Shown: one piece after another, positions 1 through 6,629 of the stretch
Numbering within the stretch: position 1 is the stretch's first letter
Layout of the letters: each line of letters opens with the position of its first letter
Assembly (NCBI GenBank): GCA_000263395.1
Contig: AJXE01000010.1
Span: forward strand, 1 to 64,000
Source of the DNA: Stutzerimonas stutzeri TS44
Lineage (GTDB): Bacteria; Pseudomonadota; Gammaproteobacteria; Pseudomonadales; Pseudomonadaceae
Direction of reading: 5' to 3'
DNA: 64,000 nucleotides
Made by a program: the position numbers and the translations under genes
The notes under the pieces: model-generated
The model's input: only the letters and a program-made list of their open reading frames with translations
What the model was told of the DNA's origin: nothing
Database searches by the model: none

Positions 1-222
1 GCACGTATCGGCTTGGCGCAGGTTGCCGGCGAGGCTGTACAGCTAGAACTACAAGCCCTTGGCGGCAAAGCCTATTTGCAAGGATACGAAAAAGGATTTG
101 CGCGACGCTTGCGTGAGTCGGCTTTCGTGCCGGTGATCACACCGAGTGTTGTGCAGCTGCGCAGCCAATTGCTAAGGCATGACGAAGCACTGTCGTGCAA
201 CGCGAGCAGTGATGGGGCGTAA
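1..222 (+). CDS. 3' end of an unidentified gene cut by the window edge
   Basis: An open frame runs from the first base to a TAA stop, giving 73 residues with no start in view, so this is the C-terminal part of a longer protein. It reads ARIGLAQVAGEAVQLEL at its beginning and is mostly helical in character, with no membrane segment or cysteine pair. I do not recognise the family. Its place next to insertion sequences suggests island cargo, but that is inference. Confidence 0.35.
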   Translation, partial: ARIGLAQVAGEAVQLELQALGGKAYLQGYEKGFARRLRESAFVPVITPSVVQLRSQLLRHDEALSCNASSDGA

Positions 223-627
223 TATCAACGTCGTCCGTCGCACATCAATATTGTGGATTGCTGAGACGTGTGGTACTTCCTAGCGGGTCAGACGATCTAG
301 CGGACAGCTATGCGGAAGCCGGTTCGAACATGAGGACGTTCTGCCATGAGTCCGCGATCGCCTTGCGCGAGATAAATACGTATGGCTGTGAAACGCACGT
401 CTCTTATCCAGACTCCATTCTTGGAAACTACATCAGATCTGACGCGCTTCGCTGGGCTTGCTGCGTGATGGGCTGGCCGTGGGTATCCATGTGGTTTCCG
501 GGTAAACCCAGTTGGACCGTTCACGGTGACCTAGGTTTTTGCTCTAGGAACGCAAGATGGCACGGGGTCTAAAGCGAATACGCTAACTCTGATGAGGCAT
601 TTCTTGGTGATGACAACGACCGCTTTT
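223..627. other. No supported gene
   Basis: This stretch separates the edge gene from the IS1182-type element. Open frames exist on both strands but lack a ribosome-binding site, recognisable domains or plausible composition. I see no RNA gene or repeat. Confidence 0.4.
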
Positions 628-785
628 GGCCCAGAGTGTGTAAAAACACTTTCTTATCTTGCGTGCTTCAGCCCATTGCTCCTGGACGTGGCGATTTCCC
701 GATTTTTTACCACGATCAGCGTCGGTAACGCTTCAGCGCGCGTATGAAACGCGTTGGCACCTCTTAGGGCAGTAAAATCCGGGGT

Positions 786-1214
786 TTACGCCGCCATCGC
801 CTTCAACAACCCTTCGGTGCCGATGATTTTCATCACCCGCTTCAAGTTGTAGGCGAGCACATTCAGGCTCATTTCTGCGCTCACACCGTTCAGTTTTCGA
901 GTCAGGAAGTGCGTTGCCCCCATCCATTGTTTGAGCGTCCCGAAAGGATGCTCAACAGTCCTTTTTCGAATCTTCATCATCTCTGGCGCACGGCTCAACC
1001 GGCCCTGCATTTCCTCTAGCACCGCTTCATGCTCCCAGCGCTTTACTCGACGATTTGTACTTGGAGTGCACTGGGTTTTCAGCCTGCAACTCTGGCATTT
1101 CGAACTCCAGTAGCAGTGCATATTCATGCCTTTTTCAACGCTGGAGAAACGCCAGATCAGTGCCTCTCCAGCCGGGCAGGTGTATTCGTTTTTCGTCGCG
1201 TCATAAACGAAGGC
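786..1214 (-). pseudogene. IS1182-family transposase, C-terminal fragment
   Basis: The minus-strand frame, open from the IS3 boundary to the stop, encodes the end of an IS1182-family DDE transposase. It shows the cysteine-rich segment (CYWSSKCQSCRLKTQC) and then the conserved tail with RTVEHPFGTLKQWMG and LNVLAYNLKRV. The reading begins AFVYDATKNEYTCPAG right at the IS3 end and has no start codon of its own in a proper context. It belongs with the N-terminal piece at 2446-2654. Residues of the catalytic core are missing between the two. Confidence 0.8.
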
Positions 1215-1232
1215 TGAATCGCCCCGGATTTC

Positions 1233-2114
1233 TTAGACACTTTCCAGGCTCAGTAAATGTCGCTTCTCAAACTCTACCGGTGACAGCTGGTTGTTGAAAC
1301 CGTGTCGGCGTTTTGGGTTGTAAAACATCTCGATGTAGTCGAACACATCAGCGCGTGCGTCCTGTCTGGTGCTATAGATTTTTCGCCTGATCCGTTCCCG
1401 CTTCAGCAACTGGAAAAAGCTTTCCGCTACTGCGTTGTCATGGCAATTGCCGCGCCGACTCATGCTGCCAAGCAAGTTGTTGGCTTTCAGGAAGCTCTGC
1501 CAGTCGCCGCTGCTGAACTGGCTCCCCTGATCTGAGTGAATCATCACTTCCTGCTTTGGCTTACGCCGCCAAACTGCCATCAGCAACGCATCAATAGCCA
1601 GGTCGCTGGTCATCTGCGGTTTCATTGACCAACCGATTACCTGCCGCGAGAACAGATCGAGCACCACCGCCAAATACAACCAGCCCTCATAGGTGCGGAT
1701 GTAGGTGATGTCCGTGACCCAGACCTTGTTGGGTTCGGTGACATTGAATCGGCGCTCCAGATGATTCGGTGAAGCCGCTGGAGGCTTACCACCATAGCGG
1801 CCCGGTCGGCGGCGATACCCTGTCTGTGAGCGCAGCCCTTCCAAGCGCATCAGTCGAGCAACACGATGCTTGCCGCATGCTTCTCCAAGCTCACGCAGGT
1901 CGTCGTGGATTTTGCGGTAGCCGTACACACCGCCGCTCTCTAGCCACGCGTGCTTGATTAGTCCAAGCAGGCGTTGATCATCCTTGGCTCGTGCCGACTT
2001 CGGTTCAGCCAGCCACGCGTAGTAACCACTGGCATGTACTTTCAGCGTCAGGCACAGGCGGCGAACCGAATAGTCAGCGGATAGCTGGTTGATGAAGGCG
2101 TACTTCAGCCGCAC
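1233..2114 (-). CDS. IS3-family transposase OrfB (DDE integrase)
   Basis: A 293-residue protein with an N-terminal HTH_21-like region (SVRRLCLTLKVHASGYYAWL), then an rve integrase core. The DDE residues appear in the contexts WVTDITYI, IHSDQGSQF and NAVAESFFQLLKRE, and the tail YNPKRRHGFNNQLSPVEFE is the standard IS3 ending. The frame overlaps orfA by about 10 bases and lies in the other frame, so the functional OrfAB product is expected from frameshifting. Nothing is truncated, so the copy may be active. Confidence 0.9.
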   Translation of the reverse strand: MRLKYAFINQLSADYSVRRLCLTLKVHASGYYAWLAEPKSARAKDDQRLLGLIKHAWLESGGVYGYRKIHDDLRELGEACGKHRVARLMRLEGLRSQTGYRRRPGRYGGKPPAASPNHLERRFNVTEPNKVWVTDITYIRTYEGWLYLAVVLDLFSRQVIGWSMKPQMTSDLAIDALLMAVWRRKPKQEVMIHSDQGSQFSSGDWQSFLKANNLLGSMSRRGNCHDNAVAESFFQLLKRERIRRKIYSTRQDARADVFDYIEMFYNPKRRHGFNNQLSPVEFEKRHLLSLESV

Positions 2115-2383
2115 TCCTTGGCAAAGTACGCGGCGGCCTTTTTTAGGATGTCTCGCTCTTCGGTCACGCGCTTGAGTTCGGCACGAAGACGACGCAGCTC
2201 AGCTTGCTGATTGTCCTCTTGCGCGCGCTGCTCTTCGGGCTTGCTGTAGCGTTTAACCCAGGCATACAGGCTGTGGGTCGACATGCCCAAACGAGCAGCT
2301 ACCTCCGCCACTGGCAGACCTCGTTCGGTCACCTGTTTGACTGCTTCGATTTTGAATTCTTCGGGATAACGCGGGTTGCTCAT
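2105..2383 (-). CDS. IS3-family transposase OrfA (helix-turn-helix)
   Basis: A 92-residue protein of the HTH_Tnp_1 type. It begins MSNPRYPEEFKIEAVKQV, has the helix-turn-helix VAEVAARLGMSTHSLYAWVK, and ends with a leucine-zipper-like coiled coil (LRRLRAELKRVTEERDILKKA). It recognises the element ends and forms OrfAB with the downstream frame. Family length and order are normal. Confidence 0.9.
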   Translation of the reverse strand: MSNPRYPEEFKIEAVKQVTERGLPVAEVAARLGMSTHSLYAWVKRYSKPEEQRAQEDNQQAELRRLRAELKRVTEERDILKKAAAYFAKECG

Positions 2384-2445
2384 GGCACCTCCTAGTGGGC
2401 CGTATTATGAGGCCTGGAGGTGTCTACGAAACTAGGGGCGATTCA

Positions 2446-2654
2446 ATATAGATCTTCAGCAGGATCGCAGGGTGGTAAGCCGGTCTTCCGGTTTCGGCTG
2501 GAATGACGCCATCAAAACCTAGCGTGGCTAGGTCGAGTTCGTCGACGAAAACGTCGACCACGCGCACTGGGTTGGTATCGCTGACGTAATCGTCGAGGCT
2601 TTCGGGGAGTAAGGTGCTTTGACCTCGGTGTTCACCCTGGATAAACCGTTTCAT
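2446..2654 (-). pseudogene. IS1182-family transposase, N-terminal fragment
   Basis: About 70 residues starting MKRFIQGEHRGQSTLLPESL and continuing through RPAYHPAILLKIYI, the conserved opening of IS1182-family transposases (DUF772 region). The frame then runs into the IS3 end, adding a few foreign residues (ESPLVS) before a stop. The start codon lies near the right inverted repeat, as expected. Confidence 0.8.
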
Positions 2655-2798
2655 GGGCGTCCCTTGCGATGACAGTCTCAGAAATCATAGCAAGGGTTTG
2701 TACGGGCGTTTTTACACACTCTGGGCCGGCAGCTGCCTCTTACCGGCGACCGCGGGGCGAAGGCCGTGGCCAGGAGAAACAGCCGTTTCATGTCGCGA

Positions 2799-3029
2799 TT
2801 AGCGATCAGAGTCAACAGATATTAGCTGCTGGTCTATCAGAAATTTGAGGGCTTCGATTGGATCAGATGGCGGCAGTGGATGGTGTTGACGTTCGTATTC
2901 CACGATCAGTTTCGTCAATAGTTCCAGCTCGCTGCCCTCTGAGCAGTCGGATTCTGCACCCCAAAGTTGCGTCAAGCGCGCTAAGGCAGTGGCTAGCTCC
3001 TCATCGGAGCGAATCGGCTTTTTGTTAAT
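2799..3029 (-). pseudogene. HigA-like antitoxin fragment, possible ATT start
   Basis: The frame encodes 76 residues: after the first codon it reads NKKPIRSDEELATALARL, then ELELLTKLIVEYERQHH and PPSDPIEALKFLIDQQL. This is the N-terminal domain of HigA-type antitoxins (COG5499), which normally continue into a helix-turn-helix domain of about 50 residues. Here a stop comes first, so the DNA-binding half is missing. A strong AAGGAG sits eight bases before an ATT codon where family members have ATG; I see no in-frame ATG or GTG near it. No HigB toxin is visible next to it. It is probably decayed. Confidence 0.55.
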
Positions 3030-3588
3030 AGCGCTGTCTCCTTCATAGATCTGGTCGTAACGCTACCTGCGCTGGCTTTTGCAAGCCACTGCTATCATCG
3101 CGGCCCTCGATAATTCAGCGCGCCGTGCTCTCGTTCTATCGAAGGAGACGCAACGAATCGCTGCAGAATGATGTGGCTCGATAAATCCTGAACTCAATAA
3201 CTGAGTTCAGCATATTATCCGCCGAAGCGCTTGAGGCCATCGACAGCTATTGGCTGGTTACTGTATTTCGTGACAACAGCTGTAAGTCGATAACGACCCG
3301 CCCAACGCCGTCCGGCTCCCGTACAGCTCCCTCAGATTGGCAGGCCTGGACAAGGCGTGGCTATCTCGCCCGGCGCGCAGCCCTTATCGCAGTTTGGTGG
3401 CTGGCAGTTTCAGGACTGGCGCCGGGCAGCTCAACTGCGCAGTGCGAAATGAGCATCCCGAATGGGCGTCAGGTGATGCGCATAATTGATTCAGACGATG
3501 AACAGAGCGATGTGATATCAAGCACCTACTGCCTATGGTGCCGAACAGCGCTACATTCATGTCATTTTTCGCATCTGGAGGTGACGCT
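3030..3588. other. Intergenic stretch, only a palindrome seen
   Basis: No convincing gene lies between the HigA fragment and the Xre antitoxin. The one structured item is a perfect dyad at 3189-3209. The rest shows no repeat or tRNA-like fold that I can recognise. Confidence 0.4.
3189..3209. repeat. Perfect 8-bp-arm palindrome TGAACTCA-N5-TGAGTTCA
   Basis: The arms TGAACTCA and TGAGTTCA are exact reverse complements around ATAAC. It could be an operator, a recombination site or a weak hairpin. It lies about 380 bases upstream of the xre-res pair and 160 bases from the HigA fragment. No function is assigned. Confidence 0.5.
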
Positions 3589-4059
3589 ATGGATTCCGCG
3601 TTTGCTCGTACTCGCAGGGCAGCGGCCGCCCCCCGCAAGCCAACGGAATATCTTCTCCAAAAAAGTGCTGACCAGCTCAGTCCTGTCATCGTCTACCGGC
3701 TCACGGTCAAAGGCTTTGATCTGAAAGACGTTAAAGACATGCTTGCGATATCTGATCTGTATTCAACCAAGAAGATCATGAGTCGCATTGTTGGTAAGTC
3801 CATCAGGACAATTCAGCGCCAGGGCAGCGGGCAGCCAGCACACCTGAACTCTAAACAGAGCGCCGTTGCTTTCCAGTACGCGAAGGTGCTGGAGCACGCG
3901 ATGAATGTGTTCGGCACCCAGAAGCTGGCTGAAGAATGGCTAGGGCGCCCTTGCAAGCACCTGGATGGCGACGTGCCGCTGGACGTTATCGACAATCCGT
4001 TCGGCTTTCAGGCGGTCGAGGATTATCTGGAACGTATCGAATACGGGGTCTATCAGTGA
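3589..4059 (+). CDS. Xre/MbcA/ParS-family antitoxin
   Basis: A 156-residue protein starting MDSAFARTRRAAAAPRK; this ATG is preferred over an upstream one because the conserved region follows it and GGAGG lies six bases before it. The middle region with IVGKSIRTIQRQ is the Xre-like helical DNA-binding domain, and the end, with VLEHAMNVFGTQKLAEEWL and FGFQAVEDYLERIEYGVYQ, is the DUF2384 toxin-binding domain. Such proteins neutralise RES-domain toxins that break down NAD+. The stop codon overlaps the GTG start of a RES-domain frame, the usual coupling in these pairs. It appears complete while its toxin is not. Confidence 0.8.
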   Translation: MDSAFARTRRAAAAPRKPTEYLLQKSADQLSPVIVYRLTVKGFDLKDVKDMLAISDLYSTKKIMSRIVGKSIRTIQRQGSGQPAHLNSKQSAVAFQYAKVLEHAMNVFGTQKLAEEWLGRPCKHLDGDVPLDVIDNPFGFQAVEDYLERIEYGVYQ

Positions 4060-4271
4060 ATTTAATTCACTGGTCTAGCTCTTGGTACGCATGGCGCCTC
4101 GACCGCGAGCTCTACCAGGACACCTGGGACTGTGGAATGGGTGCGTACAAGATGTGGGGCCGTTGGAATCCTCCGGGACGAAACGTCGTGTATGCCTCCG
4201 TGGACCCCTCAACCGACATTTTGGAGGCAGCCCAAGTTGGCGGAATGACGGGAGGCAAAAATGGGGCGTAA
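4056..4271 (+). pseudogene. RES-domain toxin, truncated
   Basis: A GTG overlapping the antitoxin stop opens a frame of 71 residues. It shows the start of a RES domain: WYAWRLDRELY, then YKMWGRWNPPGRNVVYAS and STDILEAA, matching the GGRWN-x-PG-x-xVVY-S motif. RES toxins are about 150 residues, and the second half with the remaining NAD+-site residues is missing; the frame leaves the family pattern after DILEAA and soon stops. It is therefore very likely inactive, leaving the antitoxin as an orphan. Confidence 0.75.
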
Positions 4272-4439
4272 TCGTGTCGAGCGCTCTGAGTCGTAGAAAG
4301 GCCTGGACGAGAGTCAGCGGCTGGTTAGAGCAAATCGTCGCTTTCCGCAAGCTGCTGCGTGGCTTCTATCACGGCGCTTCATCGCAGCGGCAACTGTCGT
4401 ACCATGCCATCGGAGCAAACGTGAGCACGCGAGGTTTCG

Positions 4440-4625
4440 ATGAAAAAGCGGAAACGTACATCTGAAGCTGAAATGATAGCTCGATTCCGAGAAGAAGCGC
4501 GCTTGGTGTTGGCTAAACGCCATGGTGCTCAAGGGCGCTTGTTAGCTATTGCCGCTGCCGCGGGTCGAGATATGGAGCCGGTCGGCCGCTTGGCCGGTTC
4601 TACCTTTAAAATAAAGGATATCTAG
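4440..4625 (+). CDS. Small basic hypothetical protein
   Basis: A 61-residue frame with a GAGG about seven bases before its ATG. The protein is lysine- and arginine-rich at the start (MKKRKRTSEAEMIARFREEA), with an alanine-rich helix in the middle. I do not recognise it. It follows the truncated RES gene and faces a minus-strand antitoxin-like gene. Confidence 0.35.
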   Translation: MKKRKRTSEAEMIARFREEARLVLAKRHGAQGRLLAIAAAAGRDMEPVGRLAGSTFKIKDI

Positions 4626-4668
4626 GGCGGAAACTGGTTAGAGGTGCTCATGATTCGTAGTTGCGCCG

Positions 4669-5004
4669 CTACAAGTTCCGTATCGAAGCTAGGTAGCGGT
4701 GCACCTCCGCCAGTTCAGCAGTGCGCCCTGACAGCATGAACTGCAGAGCGCTTTGGCCGTTGAAGAGGGGTGTTTTATTGGGTTTTCTAACCCAATGGTA
4801 GCCGTAGTCGGCATGATTGCTGAAGATCGCCCTCAAGGATCTGTGGATCCCCATCAGGTAGGAAATCCTCTCCATGAGATCGTGGCACAGGCATACCTCT
4901 GGCCGGATGCAGCCCTTCGCGACCGGCTGCTCTGGCCAGAAGCGGACGTTCAAGCATAGACCGGGGATGTCTACCAGAGCGGGGTAGTCCAAGCAGTCAT
5001 TCAA
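4669..5004 (-). CDS. Orphan DUF2384 (MbcA/ParS/Xre) antitoxin-like protein, possibly N-terminally truncated
   Basis: Of 111 residues, the C-terminal half is a clear DUF2384 toxin-binding domain: RISYLMGIHRSLRAIF, then HWVRKPNKTPLFNGQSALQFML and a closing AEVHRYLASIRNL. The N-terminal part lacks an obvious Xre helix-turn-helix. A solitary IS3-type end lies just upstream of the ATG, so an original N-terminus may have been replaced. No RES toxin frame follows on the same strand. With the xre gene nearby, this makes two antitoxins without a functional partner. Confidence 0.65.
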   Translation of the reverse strand: MNDCLDYPALVDIPGLCLNVRFWPEQPVAKGCIRPEVCLCHDLMERISYLMGIHRSLRAIFSNHADYGYHWVRKPNKTPLFNGQSALQFMLSGRTAELAEVHRYLASIRNL

Positions 5005-5005
5005 T

Positions 5006-5031
5006 GCGTCTACAAAAGTAGGGTCGATTCA
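5006..5031. repeat. Solitary IS3-type terminal repeat
   Basis: GTCTACAAAAGTAGGG followed by TCGATTCA closely matches the right end of the complete IS3 element (GTCTACGAAACTAGGG then GCGATTCA at 2421-2445). No transposase lies next to it, so it is a remnant of a lost or recombined copy. Confidence 0.6.
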
Positions 5032-5089
5032 GCTGGATGCGTTTTTTTGATTTCAAACCCTTGCGAAGGGTAATAGATTACTTATTGAA

Positions 5090-5109
5090 CATTTCGTAAA
5101 AAAGCGTAA
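5090..5109. promoter_or_regulatory. Candidate ArsR operator, site 1
   Basis: CATTTCGTAAAAAAGCGTAA lies just before the arsR-type gene. The same pattern, CATTTCGT-N6-GCGTAA, recurs at 5430-5449 before the oxidoreductase gene, with 15 of 20 positions identical. The half sites ATTTCGT and GCGTAAT form an imperfect dyad. Regulation by the encoded ArsR protein is inference. Confidence 0.5.
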
Positions 5110-5120
5110 CATTGCCGACC

Positions 5121-5417
5121 ATGATACTTGAACAGCTCAAAGCCCTGGGCAATGACACTCGCATGCAAATGATGGAGTGGCTCAAAGACCCACTCAGTAA
5201 TTTCCCACCTCAGGATCATGGCGATCCTGCGATAGGAGTGTGCGTAACCCATTTGCAGCACAAGGCCGGGCTTTCACCTTCTACCGCGTCTGCACATTTA
5301 GCTATCTTGCAACGTGCAGGCTTCGTGCTAACCACCCGCATCGGAAAGTGGACTTACTACCGGCGCAATGAGCAGGCGATTGATGACTTTGCGGGTAGGT
5401 TGATCATCGAATTGTAA
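5121..5417 (+). CDS. ArsR-family transcriptional regulator
   Basis: A 98-residue winged-helix protein. The ATG starting MILEQLKALGNDTRMQMM is chosen over a TTG nine bases upstream because it begins directly at helix 1 of the fold. The recognition region is VTHLQHKAGLSPSTASAHLAIL, followed by the wing with TTRIGKWTYYRRN. One cysteine (GVCVTHL) lies at the start of the DNA-binding helices, but no metal-site CxC is visible, so sensing of a redox or organic signal is possible. It sits 55 bases upstream of an oxidoreductase on the same strand and probably controls it and itself. Confidence 0.85.
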   Translation: MILEQLKALGNDTRMQMMEWLKDPLSNFPPQDHGDPAIGVCVTHLQHKAGLSPSTASAHLAILQRAGFVLTTRIGKWTYYRRNEQAIDDFAGRLIIEL

Positions 5418-5429
5418 TTTTTAAACTTT

Positions 5430-5449
5430 CATTTCGTTATTTCGCGTAA
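5430..5449. promoter_or_regulatory. Candidate ArsR operator, site 2
   Basis: CATTTCGTTATTTCGCGTAA matches the site ahead of the regulator gene at both half sites. It lies in the 55-base gap between the regulator and the oxidoreductase, ahead of the ribosome-binding site AAGGAAA. Confidence 0.5.
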
Positions 5450-5472
5450 TTAGAAAACATAAGGAAACCCCT

Positions 5473-6483
5473 ATGAGCAGCAAAGCTATCTTCGTCCAAC
5501 CCGGTGGCGGCTATGAAAAGGTTGTGGTTGGCAGCAGCGAAGTCCGAGCCGCAGCGCGTGGCGAAATCACCGTACGCCTTCACGCCAACTCGCTCAACTA
5601 CCACGACTTCGCGGTGGTCAGCGGTGTGTGGGGCCCTGCCGAAAAACGCATCCCCATGGCCGATGGTGCAGGTGAAGTCATTGCTGTCGGCCCAGATGTC
5701 ACTGAATTCAAGGTGGGTGACTCGGTCGTCAGCACCTTCTTCCCGGAGTGGATCAACGGTGCGCCACTGGTTGAAGGCTTTGTTAGCGTGCCAGGTGATG
5801 GCATTGACGGCTACGCTCGTGAGCAAGTGACGGCCAAAGCCACATCGTTCACCCTCGCGCCTACTGGCTACAGCCATGCTGAAGCGTCGACGCTTACCAC
5901 CGCCGGCCTTACTGCATGGCGCGCCCTGATGGCCGATGACTCACTCAAGCCGGGCGACACCGTGCTCGTCCAAGGCACTGGTGGCGTTTCAATTTTCGCC
6001 CTGCAGTTCGCTAAAATGGCCGGTGCTACCGTCATTGCTACCTCTTCAAGCGACGAAAAACTTGAACGTCTGAAAGCGCTAGGCGCTGATCATGTGATCA
6101 ATTACCGCAGAGACCTTAACTGGGGCGAAACTGCACGCGCTCTAACGGGTGGCCGTGGTGTTGACCACATCATCGAAGTCGGCGGCCCTGCGACGCTTGA
6201 GCAATCGATGATTGCAATTCGGGTTGCTGGTCACATCTCCGTCATCGGGATATTGAGTGGCGTAAGCGGTGCAATGAATTTTGTACCGGCACTGATCAAG
6301 CAAGTGCGTCTGCAGGGTGTATTGGTGGGTAGCCGCAGCCAGCAGCAAGACATGATCCGAGCCATCAATGCTAATGGCATGCGCCCGATTATTGATCGTC
6401 ATTTCCTTTTGAGCGAGATTGTCGAAGCGTTCAAGTATCAGGAAACCAACCAGCATTTCGGCAAAATTTGCCTGGATATCTAA
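5473..6483 (+). CDS. Medium-chain NAD(P)-dependent oxidoreductase (quinone reductase-like)
   Basis: A 336-residue MDR-superfamily enzyme. The N-terminal GroES-like domain holds NYHDFAVVSGVWG and ADGAGEVIAVG; the Rossmann domain has VLVQGTGGVSIFALQFAKM near residue 165 and the adjoining GADHVINYR. The catalytic-zinc cysteine and histidine pattern of classical alcohol dehydrogenases is not evident, so a zinc-free quinone or enone reductase is more likely. A good AAGGAAA precedes the ATG. It forms a small unit with the ArsR gene upstream. The true substrate cannot be told from sequence. Confidence 0.8.
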   Translation: MSSKAIFVQPGGGYEKVVVGSSEVRAAARGEITVRLHANSLNYHDFAVVSGVWGPAEKRIPMADGAGEVIAVGPDVTEFKVGDSVVSTFFPEWINGAPLVEGFVSVPGDGIDGYAREQVTAKATSFTLAPTGYSHAEASTLTTAGLTAWRALMADDSLKPGDTVLVQGTGGVSIFALQFAKMAGATVIATSSSDEKLERLKALGADHVINYRRDLNWGETARALTGGRGVDHIIEVGGPATLEQSMIAIRVAGHISVIGILSGVSGAMNFVPALIKQVRLQGVLVGSRSQQQDMIRAINANGMRPIIDRHFLLSEIVEAFKYQETNQHFGKICLDI

Positions 6484-6629
6484 GCACGCATGAATGGGCA
6501 TGATCCGTATGCCTATCTCAAAGATGTGCTGACACGGCTGCCGACGCAGCGGACGAGAGAGATTGGCCGATTGCAGCCAGCCACGACGGGCGGCTACCGG
6601 CCAAGAGCAGACGGTTTGGCGATGACTTG

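Larger units (their letters stand above)
1215..2445 (-). mobile_element. IS3-family insertion sequence (IS3 group), apparently complete
   Basis: The ends are TGAATCGCCCC at 1215 and GGGGCGATTCA at 2445, an exact 11-bp inverted repeat beginning with TG and ending with CA as expected for IS3 elements; similarity continues inward past TAGACAC. Inside are two overlapping minus-strand frames, orfA and orfB, in the usual arrangement for programmed frameshifting. The bases flanking the two ends do not match, so a simple target duplication is absent; this fits a deletion or recombination after insertion into the IS1182 transposase. Confidence 0.85.
628..2727 (-). mobile_element. IS1182-type element, internally deleted and interrupted by an IS3-type element
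   Basis: Both ends carry the same inverted repeat, GGCCCAGAGTGTGTAAAAAC, inward at 628 and as its reverse complement ending at 2727. Between them lie the N-terminal and C-terminal pieces of one IS1182-family transposase on the minus strand, separated by an IS3-type element. The pieces together cover roughly 215 residues against about 450 expected for the family, so the middle of the gene is gone as well as being interrupted. No clear target duplication flanks the ends. The element cannot move by itself. Confidence 0.8.

Noticed and set aside
258-572. 104-codon frame near the left edge
   Set aside because: No ribosome-binding site, unusual Trp/Cys-rich composition and no family resemblance.
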